This document shows, piece after piece, positions 36,995-46,306 of a stretch of 64,000 bases of DNA (position 1 is the first letter of the stretch; each line of letters begins with the position of its first letter). The position numbers were made by a program, and so were the translations under genes. The DNA is from Gillisella vitis (GTDB taxonomy: Bacteria; Pseudomonadota; Alphaproteobacteria; Rhizobiales; Rhizobiaceae), in contig WPHV01000001.1 of assembly GCA_009744235.1 (NCBI GenBank), forward strand, positions 372,001 through 436,000, read 5' to 3'. The notes below the pieces were generated by a model. The model saw only the letters and a list, made by a program, of their open reading frames with translations, ran no database searches and was not told the origin of the DNA.

Positions 36995-38467
36995 ATGACC
37001 AACCGCATCCGCTTTCTGCTCAACGACCAGCCCGTGACGCTTGTTAGCGCCGACCCGACCGGCACGCTGCTGGACTATCTGCGTCTGGCAAAGCGGCTGA
37101 CCGGGAGCAAGGAAGGCTGCGCGGAAGGCGATTGCGGGGCCTGTACGGTGTTGGTCGGGCGGCTGGTGAAGGGTGTGCTGCGCTATGAGGCGGTCAATGC
37201 CTGCATCCGCTTCATCGGCTCGCTCAACGCCAGCCATGTGGTGACGGTCGAACATCTGGCCGCCAAGGATGGCACCTTGCATCCGGTGCAGCAGGCCATG
37301 GTGGATTGCCATGGCTCACAATGCGGCTTCTGCACCCCCGGTTTCGTCATGTCGCTCTACGGACTGTGGCTGGAAAGCGAGGCTCCGAGCCGCGCCGAAA
37401 TCGAGGGGGCCTTGCAAGGCAATCTCTGTCGTTGCACCGGCTATGAACCCATCGTCAAGGCCGCCGAACAGATGGGCCAGACAAGGCCGTCGGCGCTGTT
37501 CGACCCGCTGGCACGGGAACGGGAGCAGATCATCGCCACGCTGGAAGCCATGACCAGCACCGACACCATCGCCCTGGAAGGCGACGATGGCCGCAGCCTG
37601 ATCATTCCCAACAGCGTCGAAGCACTGGCCAATGTGCTGGCGGCCCACCCCAAGGCGACGATTGTTGCCGGTGCAACCGATGTCGGTCTGTGGGTAACGA
37701 AGCAGATGCGGACGTTAAGCCCCGTGGTGTTCATCAACCATCTGGAAGCGTTGCAGGAAATCACGGTCGATGAAACCGGCATTACCCTCGGTGCCGGCGT
37801 CAGCTACAGCGCCGCCTTCGACTGTCTTCGGGCAGAAATCCCCGCCTTTGGCCGGTTGATCGAGCGGATCGGCGGCCAGCAAGTGCGCAATATGGGCACG
37901 ATAGGCGGCAATATCGCCAATGGTTCGCCGATTGGCGATACGCCTCCGGCCCTGATTGCCCTTGGCGCGACGGTGACGCTGCGCTCGGCTTCGGGAACGC
38001 GAACCTTGCTGCTGGAAGATTTTTTCATTGAGTATGGCAAGCAAGACCGCCAGTCGGGCGAATTTGTCGAACGTATTTTTCTGCCCCGCCCCAAGGCCGG
38101 AAGCGACTTTGCCATCTACAAGATCTCCAAGCGCCGCGACGAGGATATTTCAGCGCTTTGCGGGGCTTTCTATCTGGAGAAGGATGCCCAAGCCCGCGTC
38201 ACCACCCTGCGCATCGCCTTTGGCGGCATGGCCGGAACGCCGAAACGGGCGCGGGCGGTGGAAGCGGCTCTGATGGGGAAAGTCTGGAACCAAGAGAGTA
38301 TCGATGCCGCACGCGCCGCTTTCGATGCCGATTATCAGCCGCTCTCCGACTGGCGGGCCAGCGCCGATTACCGGCAATTGACGGCCAAGAACCTGCTGAC
38401 ACGGTTCTTTCTGGAAACATCCGGCGAGAGACACGAACTGGAACGCTTTGCGATGGAGAGGGTTTGA
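36995..38467 (+). CDS. xdhA: xanthine dehydrogenase small subunit (2Fe-2S/FAD)
   Basis: The 490-residue electron-transfer subunit oxidises with XdhB hypoxanthine and xanthine to urate. The N-terminal ferredoxin-type domain has CAEGDCGACTV and the second [2Fe-2S] domain has CGFCTPGF and GNLCRCTGYEPIV. The FAD domain follows (about 195-480) with ATIVAGATDVGLWVTKQMR and GGQQVRNMGTIGGNIANGSPIGDTPPAL. AAAGGG precedes the ATG. The gap to xdhB (273 bp) is abnormally long for this operon because of an inserted palindromic element. Confidence 0.95.
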   Translation: MTNRIRFLLNDQPVTLVSADPTGTLLDYLRLAKRLTGSKEGCAEGDCGACTVLVGRLVKGVLRYEAVNACIRFIGSLNASHVVTVEHLAAKDGTLHPVQQAMVDCHGSQCGFCTPGFVMSLYGLWLESEAPSRAEIEGALQGNLCRCTGYEPIVKAAEQMGQTRPSALFDPLAREREQIIATLEAMTSTDTIALEGDDGRSLIIPNSVEALANVLAAHPKATIVAGATDVGLWVTKQMRTLSPVVFINHLEALQEITVDETGITLGAGVSYSAAFDCLRAEIPAFGRLIERIGGQQVRNMGTIGGNIANGSPIGDTPPALIALGATVTLRSASGTRTLLLEDFFIEYGKQDRQSGEFVERIFLPRPKAGSDFAIYKISKRRDEDISALCGAFYLEKDAQARVTTLRIAFGGMAGTPKRARAVEAALMGKVWNQESIDAARAAFDADYQPLSDWRASADYRQLTAKNLLTRFFLETSGERHELERFAMERV

Positions 38468-38487
38468 TGGGTATGAACATCTGGCAT

Positions 38488-38686
38488 TTGGCTTCGCCCC
38501 CCTCATCCGGCTGCCGCCACCTTCTCCCCGCTGGGGAGAAGAGGCAGACTGCAAGCGCCTTGTTCGTATCGCAACCTTTTCGAACACGCCAAGTGCGGCA
38601 TTTCACTTGGAGCAAGGCATTACCACTCGTCTCTTCTCCCCGACGGGGAGAAGGTCCCGGCAGGGGGATGAGGGGGGCGAAGCCAC
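38488..38686. repeat. composite palindromic (REP/MITE-like) element between xdhA and xdhB
   Basis: The outer arms ttggcttcgcccccctcatc (from 38488) and gatgaggggggcgaagccac (to 38686) are inverted. Inside, each arm has its own palindrome: cttctccccgctggggagaag (38521-38541) and cttctccccgacggggagaag (38633-38653). The roughly 200-bp element has no ORF and looks like a non-autonomous mobile or REP-type repeat lodged within the operon. Confidence 0.8.
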
Positions 38687-38740
38687 TTGAAAAAATGAAA
38701 ACAGCAGCGGTTTCAAACACTGATGCAAGGAACCACCCCC

Positions 38741-41086
38741 ATGGATAAGGCCCTCTTCACCACCGCCGCCACAATCCAGGGTCCGATGCATCAATCGTTG
38801 CGTCATGATTCAGCGCATAAGCATGTGGCCGGAAGTGCCGAATATATCGACGATATTCCAGAACCCGCCGGGCTGTTGCATGGCGCGCTCGGCATGGCGG
38901 ATCGCGCCCATGCCGACATTCTCTCCATCGATCTGTCCGGTGTTCAGGCCTATCCCGGCGTCGTCGCGGTGCTGACGGCCAAGGACATTCCCGGCACCAA
39001 CGACGTCTCCTCCGGTGGGCGGCATGATGAACCACTGATCGCCACCGACCGGGTCGAGTTTCATGGCCAGACCGTTTTTGCCGTCATCGCCGAGACCCGC
39101 GACGCAGCCCGCAAGGCGGCACGGCTTGCCAAAATAGAATACCGCGACCGGCCCTTCTGGACCGATATCGATGCCGCACTGGAAAACGGTGCGCCGCTCG
39201 TCACCCCGGGCATGGTGCTGAAGCGCGGCACGCCGGAAACCGAGCTGGACAAGGCCGAGCACCGGCTGCAAGGCGCGATGCGGATCGGCGGCCAGGAACA
39301 TTTCTATCTGGAAAGCCATATCGCGCTGGCCATTCCCGGCGAAGACGATGATGTCACCGTCTGGTCATCGACCCAGCATCCGTCGGAAATCCAGCATATT
39401 GTCGGCCATGTGCTGGATATTTCCTCGCATGCGATCACCGTCAATGTGCGGCGCATGGGCGGCGGCTTCGGTGGCAAGGAAACCCAGGGCAATCAGTTTG
39501 CCGCACTGGCCGCACTGGCCGCCAAGAAGCTCAACCGGGCTGTGAAGTTTCGCCCGGACCGCGACGAAGACATGAGCATTACCGGCAAACGCCATGATTT
39601 TAAAATGGATTTCGACGTCGCCTTCAATAGTGATGGCCGTATCCACGCCATCGACGCCAATTTCGCCGCCCGCTGCGGCTATTCCTCGGATCTTTCCGGC
39701 CCCGTCACCGACCGGGCGCTATTTCACGCCGATAGCAGCTATTTCTACCCGCATGTGAAGCTGACCTCACAGCCTCTGAAGACCCATACGGTCTCCAACA
39801 CCGCCTATCGCGGCTTCGGTGGCCCCCAAGGCATGCTGGGGGCAGAACGGGTGATCGAGGAAATCGCCTACGCCTTGGGCAAAGACCCGCTTGAGGTTCG
39901 CAAGGCCAATTTCTATGGCGAGACCGGCTCTGGCCGCGACCTGACGCCCTATCACCAGCAGGTGGAAGACAATATCATCGCCCGCGTGGTGGAAGAGCTG
40001 GAGACCTCCTGCGATTATCAGGCACGGCGCGCGGCGATCCTCGACTTCAACAAGACAAGCCCGGTGATCAAAAAGGGCATTGCGCTCACCCCTGTCAAGT
40101 TCGGCATTTCCTTCACCATGACCGCCTTCAACCAGGCGGGCGCGCTGGTGCATGTCTATCAGGACGGCTCGATCCATCTCAACCATGGCGGCACCGAAAT
40201 GGGCCAGGGACTCTATACCAAGGTCGCCCAGGTGATTGCCGATGGCTTCCAGGTCGATATCGACAAGGTGAAGATCACCGCCACAACGACGGGCAAGGTG
40301 CCGAATACCTCGGCCACCGCCGCCTCTTCCGGCTCTGACCTGAACGGCATGGCCGCCTATGATGCCGTGCGCCAGATCAAGGAACGGTTGGTGGTATTTG
40401 CCTCGGAAAAATGGGGCGTGTCGCAGGCCGAAGTGGTGTTTCTGCCCAATCGTGTCAGGGTCGGCGGTGAAGAGATTGCTTTCCCCGACTTCATCCGCCA
40501 GGCCTATTTTGCCCGCGTTCAGCTTTCGGCTGCCGGTTTCTACAAGACACCGAAAATCCATTGGAACCGGGAAACCGGGCGCGGCACACCATTCTATTAT
40601 TATGCCTATGGCGCGTCCTGCACCGAAGTCTCAATCGACACGCTGACCGGCGAATATCTTATCGACCGTACCGATATTCTCCACGATGTCGGCAAATCGC
40701 TCAATCCGGCCATCGATATCGGCCAGATCGAAGGCGGTTTCGTGCAGGGCATGGGCTGGCTGACGACGGAAGAATTATGGTGGGACGGCAAAGGGCGGCT
40801 GCGCACCCACGCGCCCTCCACCTACAAGATCCCGCTTGCCTCCGACCGGCCGAAAATCTTCAATGTCAAACTGGCGGACTGGGCGGAAAATACCGAACTC
40901 ACCATTGGCCGCTCCAAGGCGGTTGGCGAGCCGCCCTTCATGCTGGCCAATTCGGTGCTGGAAGCGATTTCCATGGCGGTGGCGAGCGTCGCCGATTACC
41001 GGTTCTGCCCGCGCCTCGATACGCCCGCCACGCCGGAGCGGGTATTGATGGCGGTGGAGCGGTTGAAGGAGGCACAGCGCGCGTGA
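38741..41086 (+). CDS. xdhB: xanthine dehydrogenase large subunit (molybdopterin)
   Basis: The 781-residue catalytic subunit carries the molybdenum cofactor. It opens QGPMHQSLRHDSAHKHVAGSAEYIDDIPEP and has GQEHFYLE, NVRRMGGGFGGKETQ, NTAYRGFGGPQGMLGAERVIEEIA, NHGGTEMGQGLYTKVAQV and KAVGEPPFMLANSVLEAI with the base Glu. AAGGA lies nine bases before ATG 38741, and an in-frame ATG at 38723 is less well placed. Its last bases overlap xdhC (GTGA). Confidence 0.95.
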   Translation: MDKALFTTAATIQGPMHQSLRHDSAHKHVAGSAEYIDDIPEPAGLLHGALGMADRAHADILSIDLSGVQAYPGVVAVLTAKDIPGTNDVSSGGRHDEPLIATDRVEFHGQTVFAVIAETRDAARKAARLAKIEYRDRPFWTDIDAALENGAPLVTPGMVLKRGTPETELDKAEHRLQGAMRIGGQEHFYLESHIALAIPGEDDDVTVWSSTQHPSEIQHIVGHVLDISSHAITVNVRRMGGGFGGKETQGNQFAALAALAAKKLNRAVKFRPDRDEDMSITGKRHDFKMDFDVAFNSDGRIHAIDANFAARCGYSSDLSGPVTDRALFHADSSYFYPHVKLTSQPLKTHTVSNTAYRGFGGPQGMLGAERVIEEIAYALGKDPLEVRKANFYGETGSGRDLTPYHQQVEDNIIARVVEELETSCDYQARRAAILDFNKTSPVIKKGIALTPVKFGISFTMTAFNQAGALVHVYQDGSIHLNHGGTEMGQGLYTKVAQVIADGFQVDIDKVKITATTTGKVPNTSATAASSGSDLNGMAAYDAVRQIKERLVVFASEKWGVSQAEVVFLPNRVRVGGEEIAFPDFIRQAYFARVQLSAAGFYKTPKIHWNRETGRGTPFYYYAYGASCTEVSIDTLTGEYLIDRTDILHDVGKSLNPAIDIGQIEGGFVQGMGWLTTEELWWDGKGRLRTHAPSTYKIPLASDRPKIFNVKLADWAENTELTIGRSKAVGEPPFMLANSVLEAISMAVASVADYRFCPRLDTPATPERVLMAVERLKEAQRA

Positions 41087-41886
41087 CTGATCTTTCCGGC
41101 GCAGTGCTTGCCGCCTTCCTCTCGCGCCATGCCGACTGTGTGGCGGTGACTGTCACGGAAGCCAAAGGATCGACGCCCCGCGAGGCCGGTGCGCTGATGC
41201 TGGTGGCACGCCATCAGGTGCTTGGCACTATCGGCGGCGGACAGTTGGAATATCTGGCGATTGAAAAAGCCCGCGCCATGCTGGATGCCCGCGAAGATCA
41301 GGCGGAAATGGACGTGCCGCTCGGCCCGGCCATTGGCCAATGCTGCGGCGGCTGGGTGAAACTGACGCTCTCTCTCCTGACACCGCAGCGGCGGCAAGAG
41401 CTGCTGACCCTGGCGCAACAGACGTGGCAGGCCTTCCCCCAGGTCTTCATTTTTGGCGCTGGCCATGTCGGGCTGGCGCTGGCCGCTGCCTTGGCACCGC
41501 TGCCGTTTCGCACCCGGCTGATCGATGCCCGCGACGCGATTGATGGCGCGGTGCCAACCGGCATTCCGCTCGACCGCACGGCCATGCCGGAAAGCCATGT
41601 GGCGCAAATTGCCCCCGGCGGCGGCGTTGTCATCGTCACCCATGACCATGCGCTGGATTTCCTGATTGCCCGCGAAGCCTTGGCCCGCGATGATCTCGCC
41701 TATATCGGCATGATCGGCTCTGCCACCAAACGCGCCACCTTCGCCCATTGGCTGGAACGCGAGGGCGACAGTCCGGCAAGACTCGACCGCCTGATCCTGC
41801 CGATCGGGGCAAGCGCTATCAAGGACAAGCGCCCGCCTGTCATCGCCGCGCTGGTCGCCGCCGAACTGGTCAACCGCCTGCTGTAA
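41083..41886 (+). CDS. xdhC: xanthine dehydrogenase accessory protein XdhC
   Basis: A 267-residue molybdenum-cofactor sulfuration and insertion chaperone for XdhAB. It has VTVTEAKGSTPREAGALMLV, GTIGGGQLEYLAIEKAR, LGPAIGQCCGGWVKL with the Moco-binding Cys pair, then an XdhC Rossmann domain FIFGAGHVGLALAAAL and YIGMIGSATKRATF. The start is GTG 41083, overlapping the xdhB stop by four bases with GAAGGAG upstream. It is therefore translationally coupled. Confidence 0.93.
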   Translation: MTDLSGAVLAAFLSRHADCVAVTVTEAKGSTPREAGALMLVARHQVLGTIGGGQLEYLAIEKARAMLDAREDQAEMDVPLGPAIGQCCGGWVKLTLSLLTPQRRQELLTLAQQTWQAFPQVFIFGAGHVGLALAAALAPLPFRTRLIDARDAIDGAVPTGIPLDRTAMPESHVAQIAPGGGVVIVTHDHALDFLIAREALARDDLAYIGMIGSATKRATFAHWLEREGDSPARLDRLILPIGASAIKDKRPPVIAALVAAELVNRLL

Positions 41887-41950
41887 ACCAGCCTCACACA
41901 GGGCTGATCTGCGATTCATGGTCCGAAATGGACATGAAAGAACGGACACG

Positions 41951-43687
41951 ATGAGCGCCCTGGAAAAGCTACAGGCCCAGCGTCAGAGACTGGAACCGCT
42001 GCTGGCCATGGCGCGCCAGTATAAGCCAGCCGATCTGGCCAACCTGCCGCTAGATGCCCGCCGCAAGGCCGAGGATCTGCAACAGATGGCCTGCAAGGCC
42101 GCACGCGATCTAGCTGAAATTTCGATCCATCTTCACGATTACGCCGGGGCAACAGAGCTTTTGCACGCGGTTCTATTGATCCGCGTTGAGCCTTCCACGC
42201 ATAGCCGGCTGGCCGATCTGGCCCAGATCGACGGACGCTGGTCGGATGCAATCGCCCATTATCAGGCCGCGATAGCAGCAGGCAGTCCGAATGCCACGTT
42301 CTACAACGCCCTTGCCCATTGCTTCAAACAGGCTGGCCGTCATCTGGAAGCCAATCAGACCTACGATCTTCTCCTCAACCAAGACCCGAACCATTTGGTC
42401 GCGCTGAATGACAAGAGTTTCCGCAGTCTGATTGCTGGCGATTTCAAGCAGGGCCTGGCGCTGGCGGAGCGGGCGGCAAGCGCCCATCCCGGTGATCTCA
42501 CCGCGCATTTCAACCTCGGCCAGGCATTGCAGGGCGTCGGGCGGATGGATGAGGCAAAGACGGCCTATCGCAAGGTGCTGGACCTCAACCCCACCCATGT
42601 CGATAGCTATCTGCTGCTGGGTATGCTGAGCCGCGCCCGACCGGATGATCCAGATATCGCCGCAATGCAGGCCCTGCATGCAACGCTGGCCGATGAGCCT
42701 GCCCGGCGGCTGAAACTCGGCTTTGCGCTTTACAAGGCGCTGAACGATATCAGCCGACATGACGACGCCTTCACCTATCTCGAAGACGCCAACCGTGAAC
42801 GGCGACGCCAATTCACGGCCTATACCATTGATCAGGATCTTGAACTGATGCAGGCGTTGCAAGCCCGGTTCACCGCCGATTTCGTCCGCTCAACGCAGGA
42901 CAACATCGCCAAGGCGGGATTTGTCCAGTCGGAACGGCCGATCTTCGTGGTTGGCCTGCCGCGCTCCGGCACCAGCCTGACGGAGCAGATCCTTGCCAGC
43001 CACGCCGATGTCTATGGCGCCGGTGAGTTGGAAACGCTAAGCTATGCGATCACCGACGCGTTCTTCGAGCCAGACCGCCAGACACTGCGCGGCCCCGATA
43101 GTGTGACTCCCAAGGCCGTGAACGATGCGGCCCGGCGCTATATCGATCCGGTCCGCGAAAAAGCTGGAGGTGCCCGGATTGTTGATAAGATGCCGGTCAA
43201 TTTCCTCTGGGTCGGCTTTATCAAGCTGATGTTTCCTGACGCCAGGATCGTCATCATGAAACGCGATCCCCTGGCCAGCGGCTTTGCGCTTTATTCCAGC
43301 TATTTTCCCAGCGACGGCATGCAATATAGCTACAACCAGACCGAGACCGCCCGCTATATCGCCGCCCAGCGGCGGCTCTGCGCCCATTGGCAAGCGCTAT
43401 TTCCTGACGATGTGCTGGAGCTTGGCTATGAGCAATTGACGCTCGACCAGGAAGGCGAAACCCGCCGCCTGCTGGCCTTTTGCGGCCTGCCCTGGGACGC
43501 AAACTGCCTCGACTTCCACAAGGCCGACAGGGCGGTGATGACACTCAGCAGCGCCCAGGTCCGCCAGGGGCTTTACAGCGGCGTTGATAAAAAGACCGCC
43601 CATTATCGTCATCGTCTAGGCGAGATGATCGCCGGGTTGACGCTGGCAGGATTGCTCAACGAAGAACGCCTTGCAGCAAATGCCTGA
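41951..43687 (+). CDS. TPR-repeat sulfotransferase family protein
   Basis: A 578-residue two-part protein. Residues about 1-270 are TPR-like helices (DLAQIDGRWSDAIAHYQAAIAAG; ALAHCFKQAGRHLEANQTYDLLL; ALQGVGRMDEAKTAYRKVLDLNP). Residues about 330-560 form a sulfotransferase domain with the PAPS 5'-phosphosulfate loop FVVGLPRSGTSLTEQILASH (near 331-350), DKMPVNFLWVGFI and IVIMKRDPLASGFALYSSYF (3'-phosphate site). Such fusions occur widely in alphaproteobacteria, and the acceptor (protein Tyr, glycan or lipid) is unknown. It follows xdhC by 64 bp. ATG 41918 is an alternative start. Confidence 0.85.
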   Translation: MSALEKLQAQRQRLEPLLAMARQYKPADLANLPLDARRKAEDLQQMACKAARDLAEISIHLHDYAGATELLHAVLLIRVEPSTHSRLADLAQIDGRWSDAIAHYQAAIAAGSPNATFYNALAHCFKQAGRHLEANQTYDLLLNQDPNHLVALNDKSFRSLIAGDFKQGLALAERAASAHPGDLTAHFNLGQALQGVGRMDEAKTAYRKVLDLNPTHVDSYLLLGMLSRARPDDPDIAAMQALHATLADEPARRLKLGFALYKALNDISRHDDAFTYLEDANRERRRQFTAYTIDQDLELMQALQARFTADFVRSTQDNIAKAGFVQSERPIFVVGLPRSGTSLTEQILASHADVYGAGELETLSYAITDAFFEPDRQTLRGPDSVTPKAVNDAARRYIDPVREKAGGARIVDKMPVNFLWVGFIKLMFPDARIVIMKRDPLASGFALYSSYFPSDGMQYSYNQTETARYIAAQRRLCAHWQALFPDDVLELGYEQLTLDQEGETRRLLAFCGLPWDANCLDFHKADRAVMTLSSAQVRQGLYSGVDKKTAHYRHRLGEMIAGLTLAGLLNEERLAANA

Positions 43688-44031
43688 GCCTGCTGCCGGG
43701 CAACCAGATAGCATCGGCGGCCTGTTCAGGCAGCCTATCATCAAGACCGACATCCTGCCTCAGATCCTCTGGTAGATCCTGACATCGATAACGGTTTTTC
43801 CGGCCAGAAAGGCCGATAATCACCTTGCTAAAAAGCCTCGCAACAAGGCACGACAATGCGTTCGCACACGGCATAATGCTCCGCACTCCCCAAAATCTAT
43901 TGATGTGTAAGACCGGGTCGGCAGAGGCGTGAATTCACCACCGGTGCCCGTTTTGATATGAGGATATTGGCGGCAATTGCCTCAACAATCCAATCGGATT
44001 ACTATGCTCATCCATAAAGAGAGCTTATCCG
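43688..44031. other. intergenic region upstream of the LysR gene
   Basis: About 340 bp with only short, unsupported frames. It presumably contains the lysR promoter. I see no clear operator, terminator or RNA. Confidence 0.5.
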
Positions 44032-44949
44032 ATGAAATTGTCGAAACAGTTCCCCGTCAATGCCCTGCGGGTGTTCGAGGCCGTCGCCCGCCACAATGGT
44101 TTTACCCGTGCCGCTGAAGAGCTTGGCATGACCCAGACGGCGGTGAGCTACCAGATCAAGCTGCTGGAGGACAATCTCGGCACGCTGCTGTTCCTACGAA
44201 CGTCAAGACAGATCAGCCTGACCGAGGCCGGAGAACGGCTGCTGCCGAAAACGCGGGAAGGCTTCGAGTTGCTGCGCGAGGCCGTGGCGCTGGCACGGCA
44301 TGAGGCAAGCGAAGTTCTGGAAATTCACTCCACACCGACCTTCGCCTCCCACTGGCTGGCGCGCCATCTCGGCAGCTTTCAACTCCTGCATCCGGGCATT
44401 GCCGTGCGCCTGCTGCGAAGCGATGGAAAGCAGCGGGATTTCGCCCGCGAGAGCGGCGATGTCGGCATCCATATCGGCAAGGAGCCGCTACCCGGATTGA
44501 TCTGTCATCCGATTTTGAAGCTGGATTATGCACCCATGCTCAGTCCGGCGCTGGCCGACAGCATTGGTGGCATCCGCGAGCCCGCAGACCTCCTCAAACT
44601 GCCGCGCGTGAGCAGCTGCGAGACTTGGTGGGCGGACTGGTTTCACAATGCGGGCATTGCATCCTCTCTGCCAGCCTCCATCGGCCTCGACGCGCAGGGC
44701 GCCCTCGACCTTCAGGCTGGCGCGGCCATGGCCGGGCATGGCGTCGCCATTCTCAGTCCCTTCTATGTCGAGGAAGAACTCGCATCTGGCCGTCTGATCC
44801 AGCCCTTCGATCTGCTGTTGGGGGATGACCAGATCTACTGGCTGGTTTACCCGCCATCGCGCCGGACCATGCCGAAGGTCAAGGCCTTTCACCAATGGCT
44901 GATCGCAAGCCTGCCACCATTCGAACTGAACGGTGTCCATACGTCTTGA
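44032..44949 (+). CDS. LysR-family regulator, GcvA-like
   Basis: A 305-residue LysR-type activator/repressor. The N-terminal winged helix NALRVFEAVARHNGFTRAAEELGMTQTAVSYQIKLLEDNLGTLLFLRTSRQISLTEAGERLLP (about 10-73) is of the GcvA subgroup, and the remainder is a periplasmic-binding-like effector domain (GDVGIHIGKEPLPGLICHPIL; GAAMAGHGVAILSPFYVEEELASGRLIQPF). It lies 124 bp before puuD on the same strand, within the purine-catabolism block. An inverted repeat in that gap could be its binding site. Control of puuD-guaD is an inference. Confidence 0.9.
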   Translation: MKLSKQFPVNALRVFEAVARHNGFTRAAEELGMTQTAVSYQIKLLEDNLGTLLFLRTSRQISLTEAGERLLPKTREGFELLREAVALARHEASEVLEIHSTPTFASHWLARHLGSFQLLHPGIAVRLLRSDGKQRDFARESGDVGIHIGKEPLPGLICHPILKLDYAPMLSPALADSIGGIREPADLLKLPRVSSCETWWADWFHNAGIASSLPASIGLDAQGALDLQAGAAMAGHGVAILSPFYVEEELASGRLIQPFDLLLGDDQIYWLVYPPSRRTMPKVKAFHQWLIASLPPFELNGVHTS

Positions 44950-44980
44950 CCCTCACCCAATCTGCCTAAAACATACGCAT

Positions 44981-45012
44981 GCACATATTTTTGCGCATCT
45001 GCGAAAATGTGC
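44981..45012. promoter_or_regulatory. inverted repeat upstream of puuD, possible LysR operator
   Basis: gcacatatttttgcg pairs with tgcgaaaatgtgc around catc, 62 bp before the puuD start and 32 bp after the lysR stop. Its position suits a LysR-type site, or a terminator for lysR. Confidence 0.4.
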
Positions 45013-45073
45013 CCTTCCCTTGGCCGCCAGTATTTTGCAATGTCTCTGGTCGGGAGAGTAAAAGAGGTCAACC

Positions 45074-46306
45074 ATGTATGAATTCGCCATCGCCTGGGAA
45101 TGGCTGGCTTTTGCGGTCCGCTGGCTGCATGTCGTCACCGCTATCGCCTGGATCGGCTCTTCCTTCTATTTCATCGCGCTGGATCTGGGTCTCGTCAAAC
45201 GCCCCGGCATGCCGGAGGGCGTTTATGGCGAGGAATGGCAGGTGCATGGCGGCGGGTTTTACCACGTGCAGAAATATCTGGTGGCGCCCGCCTCGATGCC
45301 GCAGCACCTGACCTGGTTCAAATGGGAAAGCTATGCCACCTGGCTGTCCGGTTTTGCCATGCTCTGCGTGGTCTATTACGGCGGAGCCGATCTGTTTCTG
45401 ATCGACCGCAGCGTGCTCGACCTTACCCAGCCGGAGGCCATCGGCCTGTCGATGGCTTCGCTTGCCATTGGCTGGATCTGTTACGACCTCCTATGCAAAT
45501 CCCCGATCGGCAAGAATACCTGGGGCCTGATGATCCTGCTCTATATCCTGCTGGTCGCCATGGCCTGGGGCTATACGCAGGTGTTTACCGGGCGTGCGGC
45601 CTTCCTGCATCTGGGCGCGTTTACCGCGACGATCATGACCGCCAATGTGTTCTTCATCATCATGCCCAACCAGCGCGTCGTGGTGGCCGATCTGATTGCC
45701 GGGCGTAAACCCGATCCGAAATACGGCATGATTGCCAAGCAGCGCTCGCTGCACAACAACTACCTGACGCTGCCAGTCGTGTTTTTCATGCTGTCCAACC
45801 ATTATCCGCTGGCCTTCGCCACCGCCTATAATTGGATTATCGCAGCGCTGGTCTTCCTGATGGGCGTTACCATCCGCCACTGGTTCAACACCACCCATGC
45901 CCGCAAAGGCCGCCCGATCTGGACCTGGATGCTGACCACGGTGATCTTCATTATCATCATGTGGCTTTCCACCGTGCAGAAACCCGGCGCTGGCGAGCAT
46001 GCCGCACTGTCGCCTATGCAGCAGCAATTCATGGCGGATGCACATTTTGGTAGCGCCCGCGATATCGTCCAGGCGCGCTGTTCCATGTGCCATGCGGCGG
46101 AGCCGGTCTGGGACGGGCTGACATTTGCGCCCAAGAACGTCAAATTCGAAACCGATGCCGAGATTGCGGCGCATGCCCGGGAGATCTATATCCAGGCCGG
46201 ACGAAGCCACGCCATGCCGCCCGGCAATGTTTCGGAGGTCACGCCTCAGGAACGCGCCCTGCTGGTCGCCTGGTATGAAAGTGCTGTGAAAGGCAAAAGC
46301 CCGTAA
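45074..46306 (+). CDS. puuD: membrane-bound urate hydroxylase/oxidase PuuD
   Basis: Oxidises urate to 5-hydroxyisourate, passing electrons to a C-terminal cytochrome c domain. The 410-residue protein has eight membrane helices beginning LAFAVRWLHVVTAIAWIGSSFYFI, the GEEWQVHGGGFYHVQKY region with histidines, FTATIMTANVFFIIMPNQR, and a soluble tail with one heme motif CSMCH (Cys336, Cys339, His340) and an axial Met candidate in HAMPPGN. No soluble uricase is present, which fits the rhizobial type. The stop overlaps the guaD start by one base (TAATG). Confidence 0.93.
   Translation: MYEFAIAWEWLAFAVRWLHVVTAIAWIGSSFYFIALDLGLVKRPGMPEGVYGEEWQVHGGGFYHVQKYLVAPASMPQHLTWFKWESYATWLSGFAMLCVVYYGGADLFLIDRSVLDLTQPEAIGLSMASLAIGWICYDLLCKSPIGKNTWGLMILLYILLVAMAWGYTQVFTGRAAFLHLGAFTATIMTANVFFIIMPNQRVVVADLIAGRKPDPKYGMIAKQRSLHNNYLTLPVVFFMLSNHYPLAFATAYNWIIAALVFLMGVTIRHWFNTTHARKGRPIWTWMLTTVIFIIIMWLSTVQKPGAGEHAALSPMQQQFMADAHFGSARDIVQARCSMCHAAEPVWDGLTFAPKNVKFETDAEIAAHAREIYIQAGRSHAMPPGNVSEVTPQERALLVAWYESAVKGKSP

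Noticed and set aside
38521..38653. The repeated cttctcccc/ggggagaag palindromes as a CRISPR array
   Set aside because: Only two units, inverted relative to each other, with unequal surrounding sequence. They fit a palindromic intergenic element instead.
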